Notes: generated by a model from the sequence alone, not told the origin. Positions 16,544 through 25,687 are shown, numbered from the stretch's first letter. The stretch is DNA of 64,000 bases from Serratia quinivorans (GCA_900457075.1 UGYN01000002.1:1674001-1738000), one strand, 5' to 3'. Translations and numbers: made by a program.

Positions 16544-17917
16544 ATGTATTCTAATATTATTGGCTTCAACCCAATGCTGGCGGATATTACCGCCGCGCAG
16601 CCACGTCCCTTTGGCAAGGAAGTTGAACAGTATTTACAGCGTTATCCGGATACCGAACACGTCGATATTTATCTCAACGATTTAAACGGTCAATTCCGTG
16701 GCAAACGGCTGCCGGTCGCCGAGTTGTTCGGGCTGGAAAAGGGCTGCTATTTCCCGCTGTCGATCTACGCCATGGATCTCGCAGGCCAGGTCATTGAAGA
16801 AAGCGGGCTGGGCCAGCAGGCCGGGGAGCCGGACAGGTTGTGCCTGCCGGTACCGGGCACATTGCGCCCCTGCGCCCGTGACCCACAGCACCACGCTCAG
16901 TTGCTGCTGACGATGAAAAATGCCGAAGGTGAGGCTTGCGAACTGGAACCGCGCGTGGTGCTGCAACAGATTCTCAAACGCCTGCAGGCCAAAGGTTACT
17001 ACCCGGTGATCGCGGCAGAACTGGAGTTTTATCTGCATGATCCGCAGCAACAGCCCGCCGTTGCCGGCCAGTGCCCGACGCAAAGTTTTTCTGTCGATGC
17101 CCCGGAACGCCACCACGCCCTGCTCAACGACATCGAGCATCAGGCCAGACTGCAGGCGCTGCCGCTCACCGGCGTGGTGGCCGAAGCGGCCTCCGGTCAG
17201 TACGAGCTGAACCTGCACCACAGTGCCCGGGTGCTGGAAGCCTGCGACCAGGTGCTGGCCCTGAAGCGGCTAACGCGCCAGATAGCGGAGAAACACCACC
17301 AGCACGCCTGCTTTATGGCCAAACCCTGCGCGCAATCCGCCGGCAGCGGTTTACACTTTCATATCAGCCTGCAGGATGAACAGGGCAACAACCTGCTGAC
17401 CGGCGCTCCGGGTGAACTGAGCGACAACATGCAACAGGCGATGGCCGGAATGCTGGCATTGATGCCGGCCTCGATGGCCATCCTGGCACCGAATGTCAAC
17501 GCCTTCCGCCGTTTTCGCCCAGGCATGCATGTGCCACTGCGTGCCTCCTGGGGGCACAACAACCGCACCGTCGCGCTACGCCTGCCCTGTGCCGACAGCG
17601 CCAACCAACGTATTGAATACCGGTTGGCCGGGGCCGACGCCAATCCTTATTTGGCGGTGGCGATAATACTCGGCGGTCTATTGCACGGGCTGGAACAGCC
17701 CCTGCCGTTGCCCCCGAGCACCAACGGCTATGAAAACGACAGCGCCGCACCACTGCCACTCAACCAGCGGGAGGCACTTACGCTGTTTCGCCTCTGTCAG
17801 CCACTGCGCGAGCTGCTTGGCCCGGCCTTTTGCACCCTGTGGTACACCTGCAAAACCGCCGAACTGCGCCGCTTTGAAGGGCAGGTCACCGCCGCGGAAG
17901 TCAGTTGGATGCTTTAA
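16544..17917 (+). CDS. PuuA-like glutamine-synthetase-family ligase (gamma-glutamylpolyamine synthetase)
   Basis: 457 residues from MYSNIIGFNPM. It aligns along its length with E. coli PuuA: HVDIYLNDLNGQFRGKRLP, EKGCYFPLSIYAMDLAGQVIEESGLGQ, ELEFYL (metal ligands), NRTVALRLPC and RIEYRLAGADANPYLA. Family members ligate glutamate to an amine at ATP cost; PuuA makes gamma-glutamylputrescine. No other puu genes are adjacent; instead a half-length OtsA-like gene follows after 63 nt on the same strand. The amine substrate here is therefore uncertain. Confidence 0.85.
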   Translation: MYSNIIGFNPMLADITAAQPRPFGKEVEQYLQRYPDTEHVDIYLNDLNGQFRGKRLPVAELFGLEKGCYFPLSIYAMDLAGQVIEESGLGQQAGEPDRLCLPVPGTLRPCARDPQHHAQLLLTMKNAEGEACELEPRVVLQQILKRLQAKGYYPVIAAELEFYLHDPQQQPAVAGQCPTQSFSVDAPERHHALLNDIEHQARLQALPLTGVVAEAASGQYELNLHHSARVLEACDQVLALKRLTRQIAEKHHQHACFMAKPCAQSAGSGLHFHISLQDEQGNNLLTGAPGELSDNMQQAMAGMLALMPASMAILAPNVNAFRRFRPGMHVPLRASWGHNNRTVALRLPCADSANQRIEYRLAGADANPYLAVAIILGGLLHGLEQPLPLPPSTNGYENDSAAPLPLNQREALTLFRLCQPLRELLGPAFCTLWYTCKTAELRRFEGQVTAAEVSWML

Positions 17918-17980
17918 CCCACCGGGTTCTGCATTCATCGGGCGAATATATTCGTCCCATAATTGAACAAGGAACAAAAC

Positions 17981-18691
17981 ATGTCTCGTTTGGTTTTGAT
18001 CTCGAATAAACAGTGTGACAGCAAAGACCTGGCCTGCGCCACGCAGGCGCTATCCTCCGTTGACGCCAGCGATGATGAGCAAGGCCTGTGGCTGGGCTGG
18101 AACGGCGACGTGCAGAACTTTGGCGCCGCGCCGCTGCGCCCGGTCAGCCATCAGCACCGCAGCGGCTATCAGCAAGTGACCTTTCCGCTGTCGACCGAAG
18201 AGTTTCACTTCCACTATCAGGGTTACTATCACGATGGCCTGTGGCCGGTGTTCCATAACCACCCGGAGAAGGCGCATTTCACGCCCGAGAACTACCGCGC
18301 TTACCGCCAGCTCAACCAGCACTTCGCCGATATCGCCTGCGAGTATGTGTGCCCGAACGACATCATCTGCATTGATGATTATCAGCTGCTGCCCTGCGGC
18401 CAGGCGCTGAAGGAACAGGGGCTGTTGAACCCCTGCGCGTTTTTCTTCCATTTGCCGTTCCCGTCGGCGGCGCTGCTCAGGCAGATCCCCGAGCACCAGG
18501 GGTTAATCGAGTCGCTATTTTTTTATGATCTGATCGGCTTTCAGTCGCTGGACGATCGCAACAACTTCCTCAATTATCTGGCCAATGAATACCCGGTCGA
18601 GATGCTGCCCGACGATCGGCTGCAGGTTAACGGCCATATCTTTGCCACCGGCATCTTCCCGGCCGGGATCAACGCCCGCAACATCTACTGA
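17981..18691 (+). CDS. Half-length trehalose-6-phosphate synthase-like protein (N-terminal domain only)
   Basis: 236 residues from MSRLVLISNKQ, aligned only with the N-terminal half of OtsA (474 aa). It stops where the OtsA domain boundary lies (FATGIFPAGINARNIY against VYPIGIEPKEI). Acceptor-side residues look partly kept (HYQGYYHDGLWPVFHN, DDYQLLP, FFFHLPFPS). The glycine loop of OtsA is absent, SNR is changed to SNK, and the whole UDP-glucose-binding domain is missing. No continuation is visible in any frame in the 238 nt before btsT. It cannot be a normal synthase; it may be a binding or regulatory relic, or a gene in decay. It is probably co-transcribed with the PuuA-like gene. Confidence 0.8.
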   Translation: MSRLVLISNKQCDSKDLACATQALSSVDASDDEQGLWLGWNGDVQNFGAAPLRPVSHQHRSGYQQVTFPLSTEEFHFHYQGYYHDGLWPVFHNHPEKAHFTPENYRAYRQLNQHFADIACEYVCPNDIICIDDYQLLPCGQALKEQGLLNPCAFFFHLPFPSAALLRQIPEHQGLIESLFFYDLIGFQSLDDRNNFLNYLANEYPVEMLPDDRLQVNGHIFATGIFPAGINARNIY

Positions 18692-18726
18692 CCCACCGCC
18701 CGGTTGGCGTTGCCGCACAGCGCCCA

Positions 18727-18755
18727 ACCGCTCACCCCGGGATTTTGACCGCTTA
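18727..18755 (+). promoter_or_regulatory. BtsR (YehT) binding site ahead of btsT
   Basis: ACCGCTCA-N13-ACCGCTTA matches exactly the direct-repeat motif ACC(G/A)CT(C/T)A-N13-ACC(G/A)CT(C/T)A described for the BtsSR pyruvate-sensing system at E. coli yjiY (btsT). It lies 175 nt upstream of the btsT start. Confidence 0.85.
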
Positions 18756-18929
18756 GCTCCCCTATAGCACCGCTGACTGAAATTCAGATGTCTTCCCCTG
18801 CCCCGACCCGCAATGATGAGCTGTTCCTATACCTATACCCGACCGTTATCCGCACCCAGGCCACGCGCCTAAACATCTTATAAGCGGATTAACTCACTCA
18901 TTTTGCAGATTTGAACTAAGGACATCTCA

Positions 18930-21110
18930 ATGAACCGAGAGGGGATTTTAAAACACATACCCTGGATGCTGCTGGGGATACTCGGCGCTTCCTGCCTGGG
19001 TGTGGTGGCGCTGCGTCGCGGCGAACACATCAGCGCACTGTGGATCATCGTCGCCTCGGTGGCGGTGTATCTGGTGGCGTACCGTTATTACAGCCTGTAT
19101 ATCGCCACCAAGGTGATGAAGCTGGACGCCTTCCGCGCCACCCCGGCGGTGGTCAACAACGACGGCCTGAACTATGTGCCGACCAACAAGTACGTGCTGT
19201 TCGGCCACCACTTCGCCGCCATTGCCGGCGCAGGCCCGCTGGTCGGCCCGGTGCTGGCAGCACAGGTCGGCTATTTGCCCGGCACGCTGTGGCTGTTGGG
19301 CGGCGTGGTGCTGGCGGGGGCGGTGCAGGACTTTTTAGTGCTGTTCATCTCCTCACGCCGCAACGGTGCTTCGCTCGGTGAGATCATCAAAAAGGAAATG
19401 GGGCCGATACCGGGCACCATCGCGCTGTTTGGCTGCTTCCTGATTATGATCATTATTCTGGCGGTGCTGGCCCTGATCGTGGTGAAAGCGCTGGCGGAAA
19501 GCCCATGGGGCGTGTTCACCGTTTGCTCCACCGTGCCGATTGCCCTGTTTATGGGCATCTACATGCGCTTCCTGCGCCCCGGCCGGGTCGGTGAGATCTC
19601 GCTGATTGGCATCGTGCTGTTGGTGCTCTCGATCTGGTTCGGCGGCGTGATTGCCCACGACCCGTTCTGGGGCCCGGCGTTGACCTTTAAAGACACCACC
19701 ATCACCTATACGCTGATTGGCTATGCGTTTATCTCCGCGCTGCTGCCGGTGTGGCTGATCCTGGCGCCGCGCGACTATCTGGCGACCTTCCTGAAAATCG
19801 GCGTGATCGTCGGGCTGGCGATTGGCATCGTAATCCTCAACCCTGAGCTGAAAATGCCGGCGATGACCCAGTTTATCGACGGTACCGGCCCGGTGTGGAA
19901 AGGCTCGGTGTTCCCGTTCCTGTTCATTACCATCGCCTGTGGAGCGGTCTCCGGCTTCCATGCGCTGATCGCATCTGGCACCACGCCGAAGCTGTTGGCC
20001 AATGAAAAAGACGCGCGCTTTATCGGTTACGGTGCGATGCTGATGGAGTCCTTCGTCGCCATCATGGCGCTGGTCGCGGCTTCCATCATCGAACCGGGCC
20101 TGTACTTCGCCATGAACACCCCACCGGCGGCCCTGGGCATCACCATGCCGGACCTGCACCGTTTGGGCACCGAAGACGCCCCGATGATCATGGCCTCTCT
20201 GCGTGATGTTACGGCCCATGCGGCGGCGACCGTCAGTTCCTGGGGCTTTGTCATCAGCCCGGAACAGATCCTGCAGACCGCCAAAGACATCGGTGAACCT
20301 TCAGTGCTGAACCGCGCCGGTGGCGCACCAACCCTGGCGGTGGGTATCGCCCACGTATTCCACCAGATCATTCCTGGCGCCAATATGGGCTTCTGGTACC
20401 ACTTCGGCATTCTGTTTGAAGCGATGTTCATCCTGACCGCACTGGACGCCGGCACCCGTTCCGGCCGCTTTATGCTGCAGGACCTGTTGGGTAACTTTGT
20501 GCCGTTCCTGAAAAAAACCGACTCGCTGGTGGCCGGTATTGTCGGCACCGCCGGTTGTGTGGGTCTGTGGGGCTACCTGCTGTATCAGGGGGTGGTCGAT
20601 CCGCTCGGCGGCGTGAAGAGCCTGTGGCCGCTGTTCGGCATCTCCAACCAGATGCTGGCCGCCGTGGCGTTGGTGCTGGGGACCGTGGTGCTGATTAAGA
20701 TGAAGCGCACCAAATACATTTGGGTCACCGTGGTACCGGCCGTCTGGCTGCTGATTTGTACCACCTACGCCCTGGGCCTGAAACTGTTTAGCAACAACCC
20801 GCAACTGGAAGGCTTCTTCTTCCAGGCCGGCGAGTACAAACGAAAAATTGCCGAAGGCGGCGCTGAGCTGACCACCCAGCAGGTCGCCAACATGAACCAT
20901 ATCGTGGTGAACAACTACACCAACGCCGGGCTGAGTATTCTGTTCCTGCTGGTGGTGTACAGCATCATCTTCTATGGGGTAAAAACCGCCATGGCGGCGC
21001 ACAAAAACCCGAACCGCAGCGATCAGGAAACGCCTTACGTGCCGGTGCCTGAAGAAGCGCCATCCAACGGCGTAACTGAGGGGGACGTCAAAGTTTCACC
21101 GCAGCACTGA
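18930..21110 (+). CDS. btsT: BtsT/CstA-family pyruvate transporter
   Basis: 726 residues with about 16-18 membrane segments. It has the CstA-family hallmarks: YVPTNKYVLFGHHFAAIAGAGPLVGPVLAAQVGYLPG, GCGAVSGFHALIASGTTPK-type segment, and LDAGTRSGRFMLQD. The length, the following yjiX and yjiA genes and the upstream BtsR-type box identify it as btsT (yjiY) rather than cstA. It imports pyruvate with protons when nutrients run short. A hydrophilic C-terminal tail (about 695-726) follows the last helix. Confidence 0.93.
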   Translation: MNREGILKHIPWMLLGILGASCLGVVALRRGEHISALWIIVASVAVYLVAYRYYSLYIATKVMKLDAFRATPAVVNNDGLNYVPTNKYVLFGHHFAAIAGAGPLVGPVLAAQVGYLPGTLWLLGGVVLAGAVQDFLVLFISSRRNGASLGEIIKKEMGPIPGTIALFGCFLIMIIILAVLALIVVKALAESPWGVFTVCSTVPIALFMGIYMRFLRPGRVGEISLIGIVLLVLSIWFGGVIAHDPFWGPALTFKDTTITYTLIGYAFISALLPVWLILAPRDYLATFLKIGVIVGLAIGIVILNPELKMPAMTQFIDGTGPVWKGSVFPFLFITIACGAVSGFHALIASGTTPKLLANEKDARFIGYGAMLMESFVAIMALVAASIIEPGLYFAMNTPPAALGITMPDLHRLGTEDAPMIMASLRDVTAHAAATVSSWGFVISPEQILQTAKDIGEPSVLNRAGGAPTLAVGIAHVFHQIIPGANMGFWYHFGILFEAMFILTALDAGTRSGRFMLQDLLGNFVPFLKKTDSLVAGIVGTAGCVGLWGYLLYQGVVDPLGGVKSLWPLFGISNQMLAAVALVLGTVVLIKMKRTKYIWVTVVPAVWLLICTTYALGLKLFSNNPQLEGFFFQAGEYKRKIAEGGAELTTQQVANMNHIVVNNYTNAGLSILFLLVVYSIIFYGVKTAMAAHKNPNRSDQETPYVPVPEEAPSNGVTEGDVKVSPQH

Positions 21111-21127
21111 TGGTGATTTAACGGATA

Positions 21128-21165
21128 CCCTGCATAATGAAATCTATTATGCAGGGTCATTTTTT
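21128..21165 (+). terminator. Intercistronic terminator-like hairpin between btsT and yjiX
   Basis: A perfect 11-bp stem (CCCTGCATAAT / ATTATGCAGGG, 7-nt loop) is followed by TCATTTTTT. It lies inside what should be a single operon and would reduce yjiX-yjiA relative to btsT. Confidence 0.75.
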
Positions 21166-21176
21166 GGGAGAAGGCT

Positions 21177-21380
21177 ATGTTCGGTAATCTCGGCCAGGCG
21201 GGTAAATATCTCGGGCAGGCGGCGCGCATGTTGGTCGGCGTGCCTGACTACGATACCTACGTCCAGCATATGAAAGACAACCATCCGGACAAGCCGGTAA
21301 TGACCTATAAAGAGTTTTTCCGCGAACGCCAGCAGGCCCGCTACGGCGGGGACGGCAAAGGCGGCATGCGCTGTTGTTAA
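21177..21380 (+). CDS. yjiX: YjiX/YbdD-family small protein
   Basis: 67 residues, the exact usual family length ([37 protein letters not shown]...MRCC). A ribosome site GGGAGAAGG is placed directly after the hairpin T-run. The family always accompanies CstA/BtsT carriers and its molecular role is not settled; an accessory role in transport is usually assumed. Confidence 0.93.
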   Translation: MFGNLGQAGKYLGQAARMLVGVPDYDTYVQHMKDNHPDKPVMTYKEFFRERQQARYGGDGKGGMRCC

Positions 21381-21392
21381 CAAGGACCTGTA

Positions 21393-22355
21393 ATGAAACC
21401 CATCGCAGTCACCATTCTGACCGGCTTTTTGGGCGCCGGTAAAACCACCCTGCTCCGCCATATTCTCAACGCCGAACACGGCTACAAGATTGCCGTGATT
21501 GAAAACGAATTCGGCGAAGTGCCGATCGACAACGCGCTGATTGGCGATCGCGCCAGCCGCATCACCACCCTGAGCAACGGCTGCATCTGCTGCAGCAAAT
21601 CCAACGAGCTGGCTGACGCGCTGCTGGACTTGCTGGACGGCGTCGATCAGGGCCAACTGGAGTTCGACCGGCTGATCATTGAATGCACCGGCATGGCCGA
21701 TCCCGGCCCAATCACCCAGACCTTTTTCTCGCACGAGATCCTCTGCGAACGCTTCCTGCTGGACGGCATCATTACCCTGGTGGACGCCGCACATGCCGAT
21801 CAACAACTCAACCAGTTCAGCATCGCGCAGGCGCAGGTGGGCTACGCCGACCGTATTCTGCTGACTAAAACCGACGTGGCGCCGGACTGTGAAGCACTGA
21901 CCCAACGGCTGCAACAGATGAACGCCCGCGCCCCGGTGCATAAAGTGACGCACGGCGATATCGATCTGGGTGTGCTGTTCGACATCGAAGGCTTTGTGCT
22001 GAACGACAAGCTGAACCTGACGCCGCCCGCCCCGCTGTTCCGCCGCATTCCACAGGCGCAAAACAACATTCAGTCGATTGTGGTGTACCACAACCAGCCG
22101 CTGGAACTGATGCAGGTTTCCGAAGTGATGGAAGGCCTGCTGCTGGAATACGCCGACAGCCTGCTACGTTATAAGGGGATTTTGTCGATCAAGGACGAGC
22201 CGCGCCGGTTGTTATTCCAGGGCGTACAACGGCTGTATAACGCCGACTGGGATCGGGAATGGCTACTCGACGAGGAACGCCGCAGCACGCTGGTGTTTAT
22301 TGGCGTGGACTTACCGGAGGAGACGATCCGGGAGCGGTTTGCCGGGTTGGGTTGA
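21393..22355 (+). CDS. yjiA: YjiA, CobW/COG0523-family GTPase
   Basis: 320 residues. GFLGAGKTTLLRHIL (P-loop), the metal-binding CxCC in NGCICCSK, ECTGMADPGP and LTKTD make up the G3E GTPase set. The C-terminal CobW domain follows. E. coli YjiA binds transition metals and GTP; its partner is not known. It is the third gene of btsT-yjiX-yjiA. Its last 45 bp overlap, tail to tail, the end of the MFS gene on the other strand. Confidence 0.92.
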   Translation: MKPIAVTILTGFLGAGKTTLLRHILNAEHGYKIAVIENEFGEVPIDNALIGDRASRITTLSNGCICCSKSNELADALLDLLDGVDQGQLEFDRLIIECTGMADPGPITQTFFSHEILCERFLLDGIITLVDAAHADQQLNQFSIAQAQVGYADRILLTKTDVAPDCEALTQRLQQMNARAPVHKVTHGDIDLGVLFDIEGFVLNDKLNLTPPAPLFRRIPQAQNNIQSIVVYHNQPLELMQVSEVMEGLLLEYADSLLRYKGILSIKDEPRRLLFQGVQRLYNADWDREWLLDEERRSTLVFIGVDLPEETIRERFAGLG

Positions 22356-23498
22356 GATAGCGACGGTGCGTTCACCGCGCACCAGGGTCAACGCCAGCAG
22401 CAGCGCGCAGGCGCTACTCGTCATCAGTACGATGCCCGGCCGCTGCGCCAACCCGGCCAGCACCAGCCCCGCCGCCAGCATCAGGTAGTACATCAGGCCA
22501 AGGATTGCGCCCGCGGTGCCCATGCAATCCTTATAATTTCGCAGCGCCCGCGCCAGAATATTGGGGATCGCGATGCCGTAGGCCATCACCACCAGCATCA
22601 TCGGCAGCACGAACCACAGCTTATCTTCCAACAGGAACACCAGGCCGCCGCCGATCAACGCCAATACGCAGGCCAGCATCAGCAATGGCGTAAACAGCCA
22701 CTGTTTGGCGATGAGAAACTTGTTGATTGCCGCGCCGATCCCGACGCCGGCGGCCAGCACCAACCCGGTATAGCCAAACCACTGCGGCGGAATGCCCAGC
22801 GCTTCAAACCGAAACGGTGCCAGCTGGTAATAGCTGAACATGCAGACGTTGAACAGGGCCACCAGCCATGCGCTGCGCCAGATATCGCCGTCTTTCACCA
22901 TTCTGCCAAACGTGCCGAAGAAGGAGCTTTTCACCACCTGCGCCGGGCGCGTTTCCGGCAACTGCCATGCGGCATAGGCCAGCAGCAAGGCGGCCAACGC
23001 CGCCAGCCCGGCAAACACCCCCTGATAACCCCAGTAATGGGTTAACAGGGCGCCGCTCAGCACCCCCACCGCAGGGCTGACCGCCATCGCAATCCCCATC
23101 ACGGAAAACACCCGCGCCAGCTCATAACCGTCGAACCGATCGCGAATGGCAGTCTGGGTGCCTACGGACCCCACCGCTGCACCAAACGCCGCCAGTACCC
23201 TGGCCGCCAACAGCAGGGTAAAGCCGGTGCTGAAGATGGCGATGATCGACGCCAGCAGATACAGCGCCAAACCGGCCAAAATGGTGGGGCGCCGGCCGAT
23301 CACGTCACACAAGCGGCCCCAGATGACAACCCCGAAAGCAAAAGCGAAAAAGTAACAGGACAGGGTTTGCGCCGCGACCTCCGCGCTGACGTGAAAACCG
23401 TCGGCAATGTGCGTGAGAGCCGGGCTATAGATCGTTTCCACAATTTGGGGAAACATCATCATCAGTGTCGCCAGGGTCAGGGTCAGTCTGCGTTGCAT
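22311..23498 (-). CDS. MFS multidrug-type exporter (Bcr/CflA-like)
   Basis: 395 residues from MQRRLTLTLATLMMMFPQIVETIYSPAL, with GGGATG ahead of the ATG. There are twelve hydrophobic segments. The family motif A between helices 2 and 3 reads GRLCDVIGRRPTIL, and the RVLAAFGAAVGSVGTQTAIRD stretch is typical of DHA1 drug/H+ antiporters. It is divergent from an AraC gene 105 nt away that most likely controls it, an arrangement like nimT/nimR of E. coli. The 3' end overlaps yjiA by 45 bp. Confidence 0.85.
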   Translation of the reverse strand: MQRRLTLTLATLMMMFPQIVETIYSPALTHIADGFHVSAEVAAQTLSCYFFAFAFGVVIWGRLCDVIGRRPTILAGLALYLLASIIAIFSTGFTLLLAARVLAAFGAAVGSVGTQTAIRDRFDGYELARVFSVMGIAMAVSPAVGVLSGALLTHYWGYQGVFAGLAALAALLLAYAAWQLPETRPAQVVKSSFFGTFGRMVKDGDIWRSAWLVALFNVCMFSYYQLAPFRFEALGIPPQWFGYTGLVLAAGVGIGAAINKFLIAKQWLFTPLLMLACVLALIGGGLVFLLEDKLWFVLPMMLVVMAYGIAIPNILARALRNYKDCMGTAGAILGLMYYLMLAAGLVLAGLAQRPGIVLMTSSACALLLALTLVRGERTVAISTQPGKPLPDRLLR

Positions 23499-23602
23499 GG
23501 TACATCCCGTATCCAAAAAGAAAGTAGGCCACAAAGTAGCACCTTCCCCACCCTGGCCATTACAATATAAAAGACAAAAAACTTATAAAATCGGACAGAC
23601 TT

Positions 23603-24370
23603 ATGGCATGGCTCAGCGCACAGGATGAATTTGATCCCGATGCTATCAACAATAGCGTGTTAGGCATTGCGGCCGAGCTGGCGCAACATGATTCCGGGCC
23701 GCACTGGCACAACATGGGGCAGTTGCTGTTCAGCCAACGGGGCTGTATGCGCATCACGCTCAATGAAAGCATTTGCCTCCTGCCGCCGGCGCGCATTGCC
23801 TGGATCCCACCGTTGGTGGTGCACCGTGTTCAGGTTACCGGCGTGGCGGGTTATCGCTCGGTTTATCTCGACAACCACCACTACCCCGGCCTTTCGCCCC
23901 ATCTGGAAGTGCTGTCGGCCTCTTCTTTGCTGCGGGAAGTGCTGGAGCGGATCGCCCTCGCCGACTTTACCACCCAGTGGGAAAGCGGCCCCAGCGCCAA
24001 TATTCTTGCCGTATGCCTGGACGAAATACGGCATGCACAGCGCGAACTGACCTTATTGCCGCTGCCCAAGGACCGCCGCTTACGGCAACTGGCCGGCATG
24101 GAGGAGGTGCCGCCGCTCAATGAGCTGGCGCGCTACAGCGGCGCTTCGGAGAAAACCATCAGCCGTATCTTTCGTAAGGAGACCGGATTGAGCTACCAGC
24201 AGTGGCGCCAGCAATGGCGTTTGATCAAAGCCATCGAGCTGCTGGCGGAGGGATACGGCCTGTCAGATATCGCCGGCAAGCTTGAATTCTCCAGCGACAG
24301 CGCCTTCTCAACCTTCTTTAAAAATATGACCGGCAGTTCGCCGCGCGCCTATATGCTGATCCGCCGTTAA
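23603..24370 (+). CDS. AraC-family regulator, NimR-like
   Basis: 255 residues. A cupin-like sensor (HWHNMGQLLFSQRGCMRITLNESICLLPPARIAWIPPLVVHRVQ) is joined to an AraC helix-turn-helix (LNELARYSGASEKTISRIFRKETGLSYQQWRQQWRLIKAIELLAEGYGLSDIAGKLEFSSDSAFSTFFK). It is divergent from the MFS exporter, suggesting local control of drug efflux. Its stop codon overlaps the ascG stop codon on the opposite strand by 4 bp. Confidence 0.83.
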   Translation: MAWLSAQDEFDPDAINNSVLGIAAELAQHDSGPHWHNMGQLLFSQRGCMRITLNESICLLPPARIAWIPPLVVHRVQVTGVAGYRSVYLDNHHYPGLSPHLEVLSASSLLREVLERIALADFTTQWESGPSANILAVCLDEIRHAQRELTLLPLPKDRRLRQLAGMEEVPPLNELARYSGASEKTISRIFRKETGLSYQQWRQQWRLIKAIELLAEGYGLSDIAGKLEFSSDSAFSTFFKNMTGSSPRAYMLIRR

Positions 24371-25401
24371 CCGCGCGCCTTCTCTGCCAACCAATAAGGC
24401 CCCGTCGCCACCGAATCACGCAGCATCAGGCTGGCCGGGAAGCTGGGACGTTTGCTCAGTTCGCCGCCGTCCAGCATCGACACCAGCCGATGGATGGTTT
24501 CCTTAATCATTTCGGACACCGGCATTTTCATGCTGGAGAGTGAGGGAATGGTATAAGGGGCCAGCGGAATATCATCGAAACCTATCACCGACACGGCGGA
24601 CGGCACCGGGATTTGGCATTCCGCCAGCCGCTTGATGGCGCCGATGGCCATCTCGTCGTTGCTGGCAACAATCGCGCTAAAGGCGTGGCCGCCGGCCAAC
24701 AGCTTATCGACCGCCGCCATGCCGCTTTGCGCGTTCCACTTCCCTTCGACAATCAGCGCGTCTTTTACGTCAATATCATGTTCCGCCAGCGCAGATTTGT
24801 AGCCTGAGAGCCGCTCCAGCCCGGTAGGGGAATCCAGCGAGCCGGTGATAAAAGCGATATCGCGATGCCCCCGCTCGATCAGCTGCTGCACCGCCGTCAC
24901 GCTGGCGGCGTGTTGATCGCTGAAAATGCAGTAGCTGTCGTTCAGCCTGAGCCGACGGTTGATGACCAGGATCGGTTGCTTGTGCCGGGAGATGATCTCG
25001 TCCATTTCGCTAATCGACAGAAAACGCGGGTAGATGATCACGCCGTCGCAGCGCATATCCAGCAGGTATTCAATGGCGGCCTTTTCTTCTGCGGCGGTGT
25101 GCTTGCCGTCCGCCAAAATCAGCTGGCGGCCGTGCTCTTCCATGATGCGCGCCGACTGAAACATCAGCTCGCTGAAGTAGTTACCGCTGTACAGCGTGTT
25201 GGTCACCACCAGCCCGATGGTCTGGGTGGTTTTGGTCGCCAGATTACGCGCCAGCAGATTGGGCCGGTAACCCGTTTCGGCGATGGCTTTGTCCACCCGT
25301 TCACGCTTCTCCGGGCTGACGTAGCCGCTGCCGGACAACACGCGGGACACCGTCGCTTTCGACACGCCCGCCCTGTTCGCTACCTCAAGTATTGTTGCCA
25401 T
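24367..25401 (-). CDS. ascG: AscG, LacI-family repressor of beta-glucoside genes
   Basis: 344 residues. The LacI helix-turn-helix (TILEVANRAGVSKATVSRVLSGSGYVSPEKRERV) is followed by a sugar-binding domain. Identity with E. coli AscG is high throughout (RPNLLARNLATKTTQTIGLVVTNTLYSGNYFSEL; VSVIGFDDIPLAPYTIPSLSS). It represses the divergent ascFB operon. A perfect GAAACCGGTTTC dyad in the shared intergenic region is the expected operator. Confidence 0.93.
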   Translation of the reverse strand: MATILEVANRAGVSKATVSRVLSGSGYVSPEKRERVDKAIAETGYRPNLLARNLATKTTQTIGLVVTNTLYSGNYFSELMFQSARIMEEHGRQLILADGKHTAAEEKAAIEYLLDMRCDGVIIYPRFLSISEMDEIISRHKQPILVINRRLRLNDSYCIFSDQHAASVTAVQQLIERGHRDIAFITGSLDSPTGLERLSGYKSALAEHDIDVKDALIVEGKWNAQSGMAAVDKLLAGGHAFSAIVASNDEMAIGAIKRLAECQIPVPSAVSVIGFDDIPLAPYTIPSLSSMKMPVSEMIKETIHRLVSMLDGGELSKRPSFPASLMLRDSVATGPYWLAEKARG

Positions 25402-25457
25402 CTCTGCGCCGTCAAAGTCGATTGAGTCAGCGCAGTCTACCCAAGACGCCCTCGGTT

Positions 25458-25470
25458 TGAAATGTTTTCA
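25458..25470. promoter_or_regulatory. Possible second AscG operator, ascG-proximal
   Basis: TGAAA-TGT-TTTCA is an imperfect version of the main operator lying 57 nt from the ascG start codon. It could serve autorepression or looping. The call rests on resemblance only. Confidence 0.35.
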
Positions 25471-25577
25471 CGCCCGCTTCCGTCGCCACCCTTGAACCAA
25501 AGGTGACCACCATCACGAAACAAAAAACCAAAAAATCATAATTCTTGCAACCAAACAAATATCACATCATGATTTTG

Positions 25578-25591
25578 TGAAACCGGTTTCT
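25578..25591. promoter_or_regulatory. AscG operator of ascFB
   Basis: TGAAACCGGTTTCT contains the perfect 12-bp palindrome GAAACCGGTTTC typical of LacI/GalR-family proteins. It is about 97 nt ahead of ascF. Confidence 0.8.
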
Positions 25592-25687
25592 TATGGGCGT
25601 TTCATTCAGATGGAACGGCGGATCGCCCAGGCAATAAAAGTTCGCCTTTGGGCAATCCGAATTCCTATCTAAAGAGACGATAATTCC

